Shown piece after piece: positions 44,207 to 53,706 of a stretch of 56,677 nt of DNA; within the stretch, counting starts at the first letter, position 1, and every line of letters starts with the position of its first letter. The notes below the pieces were generated by a model that was given only the letters and a program-made list of their open reading frames with translations, was not told the DNA's origin and ran no database searches. The position numbers and the translations under genes were made by a program. This DNA is from Prevotellaceae bacterium (GTDB lineage Bacteria; Bacteroidota; Bacteroidia; Bacteroidales; Bacteroidaceae). The DNA is taken from NCBI GenBank assembly GCA_030531085.1, contig JAUNOM010000015.1, positions 1 through 56,677 on the forward strand. Direction: 5' to 3'.

Positions 44207-45058
44207 ATGCTCAGCGTAGAAGAACTTACAGACAAACTCATAGATTTGAGTTTCGCAGAAGATATTGGTGATGGTGATCATACCACTTTATGTTGCATTC
44301 CAGCAGACGCGATGGGAAAAAGCCGTCTTATAATAAAGGAAGACGGTATCATTGCAGGAATAGAGGTTGCCAAAGAGGTTTTCAGACGTTTTGACCCAGA
44401 AATGCAGGTCGAAGTACTTATTAATGATGGTACAAAAGTAAAGAAAGGTGACATCGCCATGGTTGTGACAGGCAAGACGCAGAGTCTGCTACAAACCGAA
44501 CGTCTCATGCTTAACATCATGCAGAGGATGAGCGGCATTGCAACCATGACAAACAAATACCAGCAGGCACTTATTGATGCAGGCACAAAAACCCGTGTGC
44601 TTGACACAAGAAAGACAACGCCGGGTATGCGTATGCTGGAGAAGGAAGCTGTCAAGATAGGTGGTGGCATGAACCACCGCATAGGGCTTTTCGACATGAT
44701 TCTCCTCAAGGATAACCATATTGACTTTGCAGGCGGCATACACAATGCCATGACAAGAGCCAAGAACTACTGCAAGGAAAACAACAAAGACCTGAAGATA
44801 GAGATAGAAGTCCGCAATTTCAAGGAGTTAGAAGAAGCATTGGCAGAGTGTCCAGACCGCATTATGTTCGATAACTTCACACCGGAAGAGACTGTCAAGG
44901 CTGTGAAAATAGTAAACAACCAGTGCGAGACAGAGTCAAGCGGCGGCATCACATTTGACACGATGATACCATACGCCAAGGCTGGAGTTGATTTTATCTC
45001 ATTTGGCGCATTGACCCATAGCGTAAAAGGTCTTGACATGAGTTTCAAAGCCGTATAA
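44207..45058 (+). CDS. nadC: Nicotinate-nucleotide pyrophosphorylase (carboxylating)
   Basis: A 283-aa enzyme that converts quinolinate and PRPP to nicotinate mononucleotide with release of CO2, in de novo NAD synthesis. Strong signatures: LSFAEDIGDGDHTT near the start, RLMLNIMQRMSGIATMT, LDTRKTTPGMRMLEKEAV and GLFDMILLKDNHI. Length is normal. The rhamnose genes start 27 nt downstream on the same strand, so they may share a transcript. nadA and nadB are not in view. Confidence 0.97.
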   Translation: MLSVEELTDKLIDLSFAEDIGDGDHTTLCCIPADAMGKSRLIIKEDGIIAGIEVAKEVFRRFDPEMQVEVLINDGTKVKKGDIAMVVTGKTQSLLQTERLMLNIMQRMSGIATMTNKYQQALIDAGTKTRVLDTRKTTPGMRMLEKEAVKIGGGMNHRIGLFDMILLKDNHIDFAGGIHNAMTRAKNYCKENNKDLKIEIEVRNFKELEEALAECPDRIMFDNFTPEETVKAVKIVNNQCETESSGGITFDTMIPYAKAGVDFISFGALTHSVKGLDMSFKAV

Positions 45059-45084
45059 CATTAAAGGACAAGTTCTTTATAAAA

Positions 45085-45969
45085 ATGAAGATATTAGTAA
45101 CTGGCGCCAACGGCCAATTAGGCAATGAGATAAGGATCGTAGCAGAGAACTCTTCTGACGAGTATATCTTTTCAGACGTAACGGAACAGCAGGGCGTAAG
45201 CACGACGTTTCTTGACATGACAGATATAAACGCATTGCGTGATATTGTCAGAAAAGAAAATGTTCAGTGTATTGTCAACTGTGCCGCTTACACTAATGTA
45301 GACAAGGCGGAAACAGACGAGGAGCTATGCAGGAAACTTAACGCTACTGCGCCGAAGCTGCTGGCACAAGTCATGAAAGAGGTTGACGGCCTGCTGATAC
45401 ATATAAGTACAGACTATGTTTTTGGCGGAGACCCATACAACACCCCATGCAAAGAAGATCAGAAGGGAACTCCTACCGGTGTGTATGGCATGACAAAGCT
45501 TGAGGGGGAGAACAACATCATCGGGACAGGCGTCAACCATATTATCATACGCACAGCATGGCTGTATTCCGAGTTCGGCCGTAACTTTGTAAAGACAATG
45601 ATGAGCCTCACGGCCACCAAGCCCAATCTCAACGTAGTCTTTGACCAGGTTGGCACACCGACATACGCAGGTGACCTTGCTGAATTCATATACGACATCA
45701 TCACTAACCGCAAATATAAAGGAAACAACGGCATATACCATTACAGCAACGAGGGTGTATGCTCATGGTATGACTTTACAATAAAGATAGCGGAGCTGGC
45801 AGGGAACAAAGACTGCGACATACAACCATGTCACAGCGACGAGTTTCCATCACCTGTCAAGCGCCCCGCTTTCAGTGTGCTTGACAAGACAAAGGCCAAG
45901 ACCACATTCGATGTGACAATTCCCTATTGGACGACTTCCTTAAGGAAGTGCATTTCTAATATGAAATAA
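45085..45969 (+). CDS. rfbD: dTDP-4-dehydrorhamnose reductase
   Basis: A 294-aa NAD(P)H-dependent short-chain reductase making dTDP-L-rhamnose, the last step of the pathway. Nucleotide-binding motif VTGANGQLGNEI opens the protein. The catalytic region has STDYVFGGDP and the YGMTKLEGE tyrosine-lysine pair. CAAYTNVDKAETDEE is typical of RmlD. It is first of the contiguous order rfbD-rfbA-rfbC-rfbB, with gaps of 11-28 nt. Confidence 0.95.
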   Translation: MKILVTGANGQLGNEIRIVAENSSDEYIFSDVTEQQGVSTTFLDMTDINALRDIVRKENVQCIVNCAAYTNVDKAETDEELCRKLNATAPKLLAQVMKEVDGLLIHISTDYVFGGDPYNTPCKEDQKGTPTGVYGMTKLEGENNIIGTGVNHIIIRTAWLYSEFGRNFVKTMMSLTATKPNLNVVFDQVGTPTYAGDLAEFIYDIITNRKYKGNNGIYHYSNEGVCSWYDFTIKIAELAGNKDCDIQPCHSDEFPSPVKRPAFSVLDKTKAKTTFDVTIPYWTTSLRKCISNMK

Positions 45970-45992
45970 TAACCCACTAAAATAATACAGCA

Positions 45993-46892
45993 ATGAAAGG
46001 AATAGTCCTTGCAGGTGGCAGCGGCACACGCCTCTACCCTATCACCAAAGGCTTGTCAAAACAACTTATGCCCATCTATGACAAACCGATGATATACTAT
46101 CCGATATCCGTATTGATGCAGGCTGACATACGCGATATACTCATAATATCCACTCCCTTTGACCTGCCCGGTTTCAAACGGCTGCTTGGTGACGGCTCTG
46201 ACTATGGAGTGCACTTTGAATATGCGGAGCAACCTTCGCCAGACGGCTTGGCACAGGCCTTCACAATCGGAGCTGACTTCATCGGTGACGACTCCGTATG
46301 TCTGGTATTGGGTGACAACATCTTCCAAGGCGTAGGTTTCCATGATATGCTAAAGGAGGCTGTAATTACTGCTGAAACAGAGCAAAAGGCCACGATATTC
46401 GGTTATTGGGTTAATGACCCTGAAAGATACGGCGTAGCGGAATTTGACGCGAACGGCAACTGCCTGTCCATTGAGGAGAAGCCGGAGGTTCCCAAAAGCA
46501 ACTATGCCGTTGTGGGTCTTTACTTCTATCCAAACAAGGTCGTGGACATTGCGGCCAATATTCAGCCGTCCGCGCGTGGTGAATACGAGATAACAACAGT
46601 AAACCAGCGTTTCCTTGAAGACGGTGAACTGAAAGTACAGACACTTGGCCGCGGCTTTGCATGGCTTGACACAGGCACACACGACAGCCTTTCCGAGGCA
46701 TCCACATACATTGAGGTTCTGGAGAAGCGCCAGGGACTCAAAGTGGCGTGCCTGGAGGGTATTGCCTACCGTAAAGGATGGATAACAGAGGAGCGGATGC
46801 GTGAGCTGGCACGTCCTATGCTGAAGAATCAGTACGGACAGTACCTGCTCAAGGTAATCGATGAGGTGAAACGCTTCGGACCGGGACTATAA
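45993..46892 (+). CDS. rfbA: Glucose-1-phosphate thymidylyltransferase
   Basis: A 299-aa nucleotidyltransferase that joins dTTP and glucose-1-phosphate to give dTDP-glucose, the first step of the rhamnose pathway and usually feedback-inhibited by dTDP-rhamnose. Signatures are [48 protein letters not shown] and [15 protein letters not shown]. Length is normal. It lies 23 nt after rfbD. Confidence 0.97.
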   Translation: MKGIVLAGGSGTRLYPITKGLSKQLMPIYDKPMIYYPISVLMQADIRDILIISTPFDLPGFKRLLGDGSDYGVHFEYAEQPSPDGLAQAFTIGADFIGDDSVCLVLGDNIFQGVGFHDMLKEAVITAETEQKATIFGYWVNDPERYGVAEFDANGNCLSIEEKPEVPKSNYAVVGLYFYPNKVVDIAANIQPSARGEYEITTVNQRFLEDGELKVQTLGRGFAWLDTGTHDSLSEASTYIEVLEKRQGLKVACLEGIAYRKGWITEERMRELARPMLKNQYGQYLLKVIDEVKRFGPGL

Positions 46893-46920
46893 TTCGCCAA
46901 TCACATATCATACAAGTCAC

Positions 46921-47520
46921 ATGGAAATCATACAGACAGATATAAAAGGAGTATTGATAATAGAACCACGCGTGTTCAAAGACAGCAGAGGATATTTCTT
47001 TGAAAGTTTCTCCCAGCGTGAATTTGACGAGAAGGCCGCACCCATACTTGGTCACACCGTACGCTTTGTACAGGACAACGAGTCCATGTCAAGCTATGGC
47101 GTCATGCGCGGACTACATTTCCAGCGTCCGCCATTCACACAGTCCAAGCTGGTGCGCTGCGTGAAAGGCTCTGTTCTTGACGTTGCCGTTGACATACGCA
47201 AAGGCTCGCCGACATACGGCCGCCACGTGGCTGTTGAGCTGACAGAGGATAACCACAGACAATTCTTTGTGCCGAGAGGTTTCGCGCATGGCTTTGCCGT
47301 ACTGTCGGACATTGCGGTCTTCCAATACAAATGCGACGAATTCTATCATCCCGAAGCGGACGGAGGCATCAGCATAACAGACCCCTCGCTCGGCATTGAC
47401 TGGCGCATCCCAACGGATAAGGCCATCCTGTCCGAGAAAGACACCTTCCATGCCACACTATCAGACTTCATTTCCCCTTTCGATATAGAGCAGAACCTAT
47501 ATCCTGACACACAACTATAA
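46921..47520 (+). CDS. rfbC: dTDP-4-dehydrorhamnose 3,5-epimerase
   Basis: A 199-aa cupin epimerase acting on dTDP-4-keto-6-deoxyglucose. Family residues are clear: FKDSRGYFFESFS, QDNESMSSYGVMRGLHFQ with the catalytic His, LVRCVKGSVLDVAVDIRKGS, and VPRGFAHGFAVLSD. Length is normal. It lies between rfbA and rfbB. Confidence 0.96.
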   Translation: MEIIQTDIKGVLIIEPRVFKDSRGYFFESFSQREFDEKAAPILGHTVRFVQDNESMSSYGVMRGLHFQRPPFTQSKLVRCVKGSVLDVAVDIRKGSPTYGRHVAVELTEDNHRQFFVPRGFAHGFAVLSDIAVFQYKCDEFYHPEADGGISITDPSLGIDWRIPTDKAILSEKDTFHATLSDFISPFDIEQNLYPDTQL

Positions 47521-47531
47521 AGAATAACACA

Positions 47532-48671
47532 ATGGCCAAACGAAATATAGTAATCACGGGCGGAGCCGGCTTCATAGGAAGCCATGTCGTAAGGCTCTTC
47601 GTAAACAAATATCCAGAGTATAACATCATAAACCTGGACAAACTCACATACGCGGGCAATCTCGCCAATCTCAAGGACATTGAGGACAAGCAAAACTACA
47701 AGTTCGTAAGGATGGACATCTGCGACTTTGACGCCTTCTACCAGTTGATGCAGGACGAGAAGGTCGACGGAATAATCCATCTTGCGGCAGAAAGCCATGT
47801 GGACCGCAGCATAAAGGACCCGTTCACCTTCGCACGCACCAATGTAATGGGCACCCTGTCCCTGCTCCAGGCCGCAAAGCTCTACTGGGAATCACTGCCA
47901 GAGAAGTACGAGGGCAAGCGTTTCTACCATATCTCCACCGATGAGGTGTACGGAGCCCTCGCCATGAACAAGCCAGAGGGCGTAAAGCCACCGTTCTCCA
48001 CCACCGCCTCCTCCTCAGAGCATCATCTGGCATACGGCGATGACTTCTTCTATGAAACGACAAAGTACAATCCGCACAGCCCGTACAGCGCATCCAAGGC
48101 CAGCTCGGACCATTTTGTCAGAGCGTACCACGACACATACGGTATGCCCACCATTGTGACAAACTGCTCCAACAACTACGGGCCATACCAGTTCCCGGAA
48201 AAGCTCATACCGCTATTCATAAACAACATACGCAACAGAAAGCCGCTGCCTGTATACGGCAAGGGCGAGAATGTGCGCGACTGGCTGTTTGTGGAAGACC
48301 ACGCAAGGGCCATAGACACGATATTCCACAACGGAAAGATTGCAGAGACCTACAACATCGGCGGATTTAACGAGTGGAAGAACATCGACATCATCAAGGT
48401 GGTAATCAAGACCGTCGACAGGCTGTTAGGACGCGGCGAGAACGAGGACCTGGACCTGATAACATACGTCACAGACCGCCTCGGGCACGACGCACGCTAC
48501 GCCATAGACTCCACAAAACTGCAGAAGGAGCTTGGCTGGGAGCCATCCCTCCAGTTTGAGGAAGGAATAGAGAAGACCGTACGCTGGTATCTCGACAACC
48601 AGGAGTGGATGGACAACGTTACATCCGGCGACTACGAGAAGTATTACGAAAATATGTACAAAGGCAGATAA
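47532..48671 (+). CDS. rfbB: dTDP-glucose 4,6-dehydratase
   Basis: A 379-aa extended SDR enzyme that oxidises dTDP-glucose to the 4-keto-6-deoxy intermediate. The Rossmann motif ITGGAGFIGSHVVRLF opens it. STDEVYG supplies catalytic Asp/Glu, and YSASKASSDHFVRAY contains the Tyr-x3-Lys pair. NNYGPYQFPEKLIPLFI is typical of RmlB. Length is slightly above the usual 350-360 because of an insertion around residues 145-170. It closes the rhamnose cluster; ffh starts 60 nt later. Confidence 0.97.
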   Translation: MAKRNIVITGGAGFIGSHVVRLFVNKYPEYNIINLDKLTYAGNLANLKDIEDKQNYKFVRMDICDFDAFYQLMQDEKVDGIIHLAAESHVDRSIKDPFTFARTNVMGTLSLLQAAKLYWESLPEKYEGKRFYHISTDEVYGALAMNKPEGVKPPFSTTASSSEHHLAYGDDFFYETTKYNPHSPYSASKASSDHFVRAYHDTYGMPTIVTNCSNNYGPYQFPEKLIPLFINNIRNRKPLPVYGKGENVRDWLFVEDHARAIDTIFHNGKIAETYNIGGFNEWKNIDIIKVVIKTVDRLLGRGENEDLDLITYVTDRLGHDARYAIDSTKLQKELGWEPSLQFEEGIEKTVRWYLDNQEWMDNVTSGDYEKYYENMYKGR

Positions 48672-48731
48672 TATAATACAGGCTTTATCTGCACACATCA
48701 CAAATAATTACAAAAAAGCATACAGTAAAAA

Positions 48732-50093
48732 ATGTTTGAAAATCTTAGCGACAGATTAGAACGCTCATTCAAAATTCTGAAAGGCGAAGGGAAAATCACG
48801 GAGATAAACGTTGCAGAGACACTGAAGGACGTCCGCCGCGCACTTCTTGACGCCGATGTAAACTATAAGGTAGCCAAGACTTTCACTGACACAGTAAAGA
48901 AAAAGGCCCTCGGCATGAACGTTCTCACAGCCATCAAGCCTGGACAGCTGATGGTGAAACTCGTGCACGACGAGCTTGCGGAACTGATGGGCGGAGAGGC
49001 CAAGGAGCTGAACCTGAACGGGCGTCCGTCTGTGATAATGATGGCCGGACTGAACGGTGCAGGTAAGACAACCATGTGCGGAAAGCTCGCGAAACTGCTG
49101 AAGGAGAAGCGCAACAAGAAACCGCTGCTCGCCGCGTGCGACACCTTCAGACCTGCGGCCATGGAGCAGCTGCGTGTACTCGCAGAGTCCGTCAACGTTC
49201 CAATATACCTTGAGGAAGGAGCCACAGACCCTGTCAGCGTAGCAAATAACGCCATCGCCGAGGCGAAGGCCAAGGGCTATGACGTCGTCATCGTGGACAC
49301 CGCCGGACGACAGTCCATAGACGAGGAGCTGATGCAGCAGGCTGAGAACATCAAGAAGGCGATCTGTCCAAACGAGACGCTGCTTGTCGTTGACTCCATG
49401 ACCGGTCAGGACGCGGTGAACACTGCCAAGACCTTCAACGAGCGCCTGGAGATAGACGGCGTGATACTCACCAAGCTGGACGGCGACACCCGCGGCGGCG
49501 CGGCGCTGTCAATACGCACCGTCGTCAGCAAGCCTATCAAGTTCATAGGCACGGGCGAGAAGATGGAAGCGCTTGACGTGTTCCACCCAGAGCGCATGGC
49601 CGACAGAATACTCGGTATGGGCGATGTCGTGTCACTCGTGGAGAGGGCGCAGGAACAGTTTGACCTCGAGGAGGCCAAGCGTCTGCAAAAGAAGATAGCG
49701 AAGAACAAGTTCGACTTCAACGACTTCCTCGGCCAGATACAGCAGATAAAGAAGATGGGCAACATCAAGGAGCTCGCCGGCATGATTCCCGGCGTAGGCA
49801 AGGCCATAAAGGACGTGGACATAGACGATGACGCCTTCAAGGGGATAGAGGCCATAATATATTCCATGACCCCCAAAGAGCGCACAAACCCAGAGATACT
49901 GAATATGTCACGCAAGCAGCGCATAGCCAAGGGCTCCGGCACGAACATACAGGAGGTGAACAGACTCATCAAGCAGTTCGACCAGATGCGCAAGATGATG
50001 AAAATGCTCTCCGGCAACAACATGGCAAACATGGCGAAGATGGCCGGCATGATGGGCAAGATGAAGGGAATGCCGGGGATGCCACGCTTCTAA
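48732..50093 (+). CDS. ffh: Signal recognition particle GTPase Ffh
   Basis: A 453-aa protein that binds signal sequences and 4.5S RNA and docks with FtsY to target membrane proteins. It has the N domain (MFENLSDRLERSFKILKGEG), the GTPase G1 loop GLNGAGKTTMCGK (residues 106-118), DTFRPAAMEQL, DTAGRQ and TKLDGDTRGGAA. A Met-rich M domain from about residue 330 ends in MAGMMGKMKGMPGMPRF. Length is normal. folD follows 44 nt later. Confidence 0.98.
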   Translation: MFENLSDRLERSFKILKGEGKITEINVAETLKDVRRALLDADVNYKVAKTFTDTVKKKALGMNVLTAIKPGQLMVKLVHDELAELMGGEAKELNLNGRPSVIMMAGLNGAGKTTMCGKLAKLLKEKRNKKPLLAACDTFRPAAMEQLRVLAESVNVPIYLEEGATDPVSVANNAIAEAKAKGYDVVIVDTAGRQSIDEELMQQAENIKKAICPNETLLVVDSMTGQDAVNTAKTFNERLEIDGVILTKLDGDTRGGAALSIRTVVSKPIKFIGTGEKMEALDVFHPERMADRILGMGDVVSLVERAQEQFDLEEAKRLQKKIAKNKFDFNDFLGQIQQIKKMGNIKELAGMIPGVGKAIKDVDIDDDAFKGIEAIIYSMTPKERTNPEILNMSRKQRIAKGSGTNIQEVNRLIKQFDQMRKMMKMLSGNNMANMAKMAGMMGKMKGMPGMPRF

Positions 50094-50137
50094 AAACATT
50101 TCAAACCACAGACTAACAAACAGTTCATATAAAGAGT

Positions 50138-51016
50138 ATGCAGTTAATTGACGGAAAGGCAACCGCGGCGGCCATCAAGGAAGAGATAGCGGCGGAAGTG
50201 AAGGAGATAATGGCGGCAGGTGGAAAGCAGCCCCACCTCGCGGCAGTGCTCGTGGGCCACGACGGAGGCTCCGAGACTTATGTGAAAAACAAAGTGCTGG
50301 CGTGCGAGGCGTGCGGCTTCAAGAGCACACTGATACGCTACGAGGCGGACATCACCGAGGAGGAGCTGCTCGGATGCGTCGACAAGCTGAACAATGACCC
50401 GGACATTGACGGGTTCATAGTGCAGCTGCCACTGCCAAAACACATCAACGAACAGAAAATCATCGAGGCCATAGACTACCGCAAGGACGTTGACGGCTTC
50501 CATCCCATAAACGTAGGACGGATGGCTATCGGTCTGCCCTGCTTCATATCCGCCACGCCGCTCGGCATCATCACATTGCTGAAGAGATACAACATCGAGA
50601 CATCCGGCAAGAAGTGCGTCGTGCTTGGACGCTCCAACATCGTGGGCAAGCCTATGGCACAGCTGATGATGCAGAAGGAGTATGGCGACGCCACCGTCAC
50701 CGTTTGTCATTCACACTCTGCCAATCTGAAGGAGGAATGCCGCGAGGCCGACATTATCATTGCGGCTATAGGCCGTCCAGGCTTCGTGACGGCGGACATG
50801 GTCAAGGACGGTGCGGTCATAGTTGACGTAGGCACGACACGCGTTCCCGACGCCACACGTAAAAGCGGCTTCCGCCTGTCAGGCGATGTAGACTTTGAGA
50901 ACGTGGCGCCCAAGTGCTCATTCATAACGCCCGTTCCCGGTGGCGTGGGCCCGATGACTATCTGCTCACTGATGAAGAACACACTGTCAGCAGGCAAGAA
51001 AGAGTTCTACAGATAA
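50138..51016 (+). CDS. folD: Methylene-THF dehydrogenase / methenyl-THF cyclohydrolase
   Basis: A 292-aa bifunctional enzyme interconverting methylene-, methenyl- and 10-formyl-THF in one-carbon metabolism. Signatures are [14 protein letters not shown] with the catalytic Lys, [26 protein letters not shown], the NADP site [14 protein letters not shown], and [15 protein letters not shown]. Length is normal. It ends the nadC-rfb-ffh-folD run with a strong terminator. Confidence 0.97.
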   Translation: MQLIDGKATAAAIKEEIAAEVKEIMAAGGKQPHLAAVLVGHDGGSETYVKNKVLACEACGFKSTLIRYEADITEEELLGCVDKLNNDPDIDGFIVQLPLPKHINEQKIIEAIDYRKDVDGFHPINVGRMAIGLPCFISATPLGIITLLKRYNIETSGKKCVVLGRSNIVGKPMAQLMMQKEYGDATVTVCHSHSANLKEECREADIIIAAIGRPGFVTADMVKDGAVIVDVGTTRVPDATRKSGFRLSGDVDFENVAPKCSFITPVPGGVGPMTICSLMKNTLSAGKKEFYR

Positions 51017-51051
51017 CATTCACGCAAGACGGGGAACTGTACAAATATCCC

Positions 51052-51090
51052 AAAACTACGTAGTATTTCATCCATACTGCGTAGTTTTTT
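51052..51090 (+). terminator. Terminator of folD
   Basis: AAAACTACGTAGTAT (51052-51066) pairs with the arm at 51074-51088 with one mismatch, ending in a run of seven T. Confidence 0.85.
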
Positions 51091-51187
51091 TGTTTTTCAT
51101 AGTCCCGATATCCGGCAAAAAGCCTGCATTTCCCTGCGAAAAATATATAATTTTACATAAACGATACAAAATCACTCCCACAGAACG

Positions 51188-51313
51188 ATAGATTTTCTCA
51201 TACGGATGGCGCAAAAAATTCTGAAGGCCGTCTAAAAATCTCTAAAGGCTGCGGATTTTTCGCTGCGGACCATAGATTTTTTCCTGTGGACCGTGGATTT
51301 TTTCAAAAAGGCC
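51188..51313 (-). repeat. Degenerate 21-bp-period tandem array B
   Basis: Six consecutive units start at 51188, 51209, 51230, 51251, 51272 and 51293, each exactly 21 bp. The last three share GATTTTTTC- or GATTTTTCG-type tracts followed by CTG(C/T)GGACC or AAGGCC. The core TAGATTTTTT then CTGYGGAC is the reverse complement of the core in array A at 14595-14783. Partial units extend beyond both ends. Confidence 0.78.
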
Positions 51314-51432
51314 GCCCAAAAATTTCCAGCTATATGGTAAGAAACTCCATACCATACAGCATACAATAAAAAGATTAAGAATAAGTAGTAAAAAGATTTA
51401 GGCGATACAAATAAACAAGTCAGAAAAGTTCA

Positions 51433-51855
51433 TCACTTCCTTTTAAAATTCATTATCTTGGGCAGCTTTATCCATTTTCCCTTACCCGCCATCTTTATTA
51501 CGCTGCCTTCCAATTGTTTCAGGGTGTATCCGCCATCGGCATCGGCCGTCAACTCGGCCACAAGGTCCTCGGAGCCATAATCATTCACGATGACGAGGCG
51601 TGCACTCCTTGCCTTCTCGTCCAGCGTAGCCTCCATAATTATCCATACGCGTGAGTCCGTCGCCTTTTTTATGTACCCATAGACTTTTCCCAACAGCTCC
51701 TGGCCGGGAATTGTTATGCTCTCCTCATATAGATTGACATCGAGAAAAACGTCATAGTCCTTATTATATACGCGAGCCTTGAACATACCGTCCTGCGCCA
51801 TGCCCACAATGCTTTGAATCATGCAGAATAATAATATGAAGAGTGTCTTTTTCAT
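51433..51855 (-). CDS. Small secreted protein, function unknown
   Basis: A 140-aa protein with signal peptide MKKTLFILLFCMIQSIVGMA. The mature part (VYNKDYDVFLDVNLYEESIT, then IPGQELLGKVYGY and IVNDYGSEDLVAEL) looks like a small beta-sandwich. It ends KWIKLPKIMNFKRK. I recall similar unnamed proteins from Bacteroides and Prevotella but no function. It stands alone between the array and the divergent glycogen genes. Confidence 0.65.
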   Translation of the reverse strand: MKKTLFILLFCMIQSIVGMAQDGMFKARVYNKDYDVFLDVNLYEESITIPGQELLGKVYGYIKKATDSRVWIIMEATLDEKARSARLVIVNDYGSEDLVAELTADADGGYTLKQLEGSVIKMAGKGKWIKLPKIMNFKRK

Positions 51856-51898
51856 TTGCGGATAGCCTTAATTTGAGAGAAAACATTTTTTTCAGCCA

Positions 51899-51906
51899 CA
51901 AAAGTA
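51899..51906 (-). promoter_or_regulatory. Promoter -7 box of the small secreted protein gene
   Basis: Minus-strand TACTTTTG, 43 nt upstream of the start codon. No well-placed -33 TTTG was seen. Confidence 0.5.
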
Positions 51907-51981
51907 CACAATATAAATCAATAAATTCGTACTTTTAGACAAGAAAATGTAACAATCTATCTGTTTTTTAATATTTTTTAC

Positions 51982-51989
51982 TACTTTTG
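51982..51989 (+). promoter_or_regulatory. Promoter -7 box of the glycogen gene pair
   Basis: TACTTTTG, 22 nt upstream of the start codon at 52012. The -33 element is weak. Confidence 0.52.
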
Positions 51990-52011
51990 CAACAATAATT
52001 TATAAAAGACT

Positions 52012-53652
52012 ATGAATAAAACATTAATAAAGCCCGACTATATATTTGAATCAAGTTGGGAGGTTTGCAACAAGGTGGGCGGAATTTATGCTGTATTGTC
52101 CACTCGTGCAAACACACTGCAGAACGCCCTGCGCGACCACGTCTTCTTTATTGGTCCGGACTGCTGGGGCGAAAAGATAAATCCTTATTTTATTCAGGAT
52201 GACGCACTGCTGGCCGAATGGCGCGCGCAGGCTGTCAAAGAGGGACTGAACGTAAAGGTTGGACGCTGGGACATACCGGGACAGCCTATATCCATAATCG
52301 TTGACTTTCAGCCATATTTCGCCAAGAAGGATGAGATATACGGCCAGATGTGGCAGGATTTCCAGGTGGATTCGCTGCACGCCTACGGCGACTATGACGA
52401 GGCCAGTATGTTCTCCTACGCCGCCGCGCTTGTAACGGAGAGCCTTTACAACTTCCTCGGACTTCAGGACAAGAAGGTTATATATCATGCTAACGAGTGG
52501 ATGTGCGGTCTGGGAGCGCTGTACATACACAAGAATATCCCAGCAATCGGCACTATTTTCACAACCCACGCAACTTCAATAGGCCGCTCCATAGCCGGCA
52601 ACAACAAGCCGCTGTACGAATATCTCTGGGCGTACAACGGAGACCAGATGGCAGAGGAGCTGAATATGCAGTCCAAGCACTCCATCGAGAAGCAGACGGC
52701 CCATTATGTGGACTGCTTCACTACGGTCAGCGACATAACCGCCACCGAGTGCAAGGAGCTTCTGGAGCCAGTGGATGTAGTGCTTCCTAATGGTTTTGAG
52801 AACGATTTCGTGCCCAAGGCGGCCAAATTCACCTCAAAGCGCAATGCGGCGCGCAAGCGTATCCTGCAGATGGCCAACTGCCTGACGGGATGCGAGTATC
52901 CAGCTGACACACTTATCGTTGCAACCAGCGGACGCTATGAGTTCCGCAACAAGGGCATAGACGTGTTCATCGAGGCCATGAACCGCCTGAACGGCGACGC
53001 GCGCCTGAACAAGCAGGTTCTGGCACTCATAGAGGTGCCCGCATGGGTGGGATGTCCGCGCGCGGACCTGCAGGAGCGCATGGCAAGCGGCAAGACATAC
53101 GACACGGCGCTTGAAACCCCGATGCTGACGCACTGGCTTAACAACATGGATGAGGACAAGGTGCTCAACATGATGAAATCGCTGGATATGTGGAACCAGA
53201 GGGAGAACAAGGTGAAGGTTATCTTCGTGCCATGCTACCTCACAGGCGATGACGGCATCCTGAACATACCGTATTACGACTGCATCATCGGCAATGACCT
53301 GAATGTATACCCGTCATATTATGAGCCATGGGGCTACACTCCGCTCGAGGCAGTGGCGTTCAAGGTTCCATGTATCACCACCGACCTCGCCGGCTTCGGT
53401 CTCTGGGCCAACAGCGTCAAGGGAGCGTACAGCGAGATAGCGGACGGAGTGAAGACGGTGCACCGCACAGACTATAATTATTCAGAGGTGGCAGACTCGA
53501 TAAAGGACACGGTAGCGCAATTCTCCAACTTCTCTGACGCAGAGGTGAAGAAGGCGCGCACGGCAGCCGACAAACTGTCAAAGAAGGCGCTCTGGAAGGA
53601 GTTCATAAAGTATTATTGGCAGGCTTACGACTTTGCCCTGAAGAACAAATAG
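52012..53652 (+). CDS. GT3-type (eukaryote-like) glycogen synthase
   Basis: A 546-aa glycosyltransferase resembling the GT3 glycogen synthases of animals and fungi rather than the bacterial GT5 GlgA. The N-terminal acceptor loop reads FESSWEVCNKVGGIYAVLST. HANEWMCGLGALYI, TIFTTHATSIGRSIAGN and the C-terminal YEPWGYTPLEAVAFKVPCIT (E-x7-E catalytic region) fit that family. It extends alpha-1,4-glucan chains from a nucleotide sugar, probably UDP-glucose by family. It is shorter than animal enzymes and lacks their phosphorylated tails. A GT35 phosphorylase follows 54 nt later, so synthesis and breakdown genes probably share one transcript. Confidence 0.9.
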   Translation: MNKTLIKPDYIFESSWEVCNKVGGIYAVLSTRANTLQNALRDHVFFIGPDCWGEKINPYFIQDDALLAEWRAQAVKEGLNVKVGRWDIPGQPISIIVDFQPYFAKKDEIYGQMWQDFQVDSLHAYGDYDEASMFSYAAALVTESLYNFLGLQDKKVIYHANEWMCGLGALYIHKNIPAIGTIFTTHATSIGRSIAGNNKPLYEYLWAYNGDQMAEELNMQSKHSIEKQTAHYVDCFTTVSDITATECKELLEPVDVVLPNGFENDFVPKAAKFTSKRNAARKRILQMANCLTGCEYPADTLIVATSGRYEFRNKGIDVFIEAMNRLNGDARLNKQVLALIEVPAWVGCPRADLQERMASGKTYDTALETPMLTHWLNNMDEDKVLNMMKSLDMWNQRENKVKVIFVPCYLTGDDGILNIPYYDCIIGNDLNVYPSYYEPWGYTPLEAVAFKVPCITTDLAGFGLWANSVKGAYSEIADGVKTVHRTDYNYSEVADSIKDTVAQFSNFSDAEVKKARTAADKLSKKALWKEFIKYYWQAYDFALKNK

Positions 53653-53706
53653 GATACAGAATACAGGATAAGAGTTATTTTATAATTAAAAACACATTAT
53701 AATATT

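Larger units (their letters stand above)
51017..51432. other. Intergenic region: folD terminator and repeat array
   Basis: No gene. The folD terminator lies at 51052-51090, and 51188-51313 holds the 21-bp-phased array in reverse orientation to the one at 14595. The rest is AT-rich without visible signals. Confidence 0.65.
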
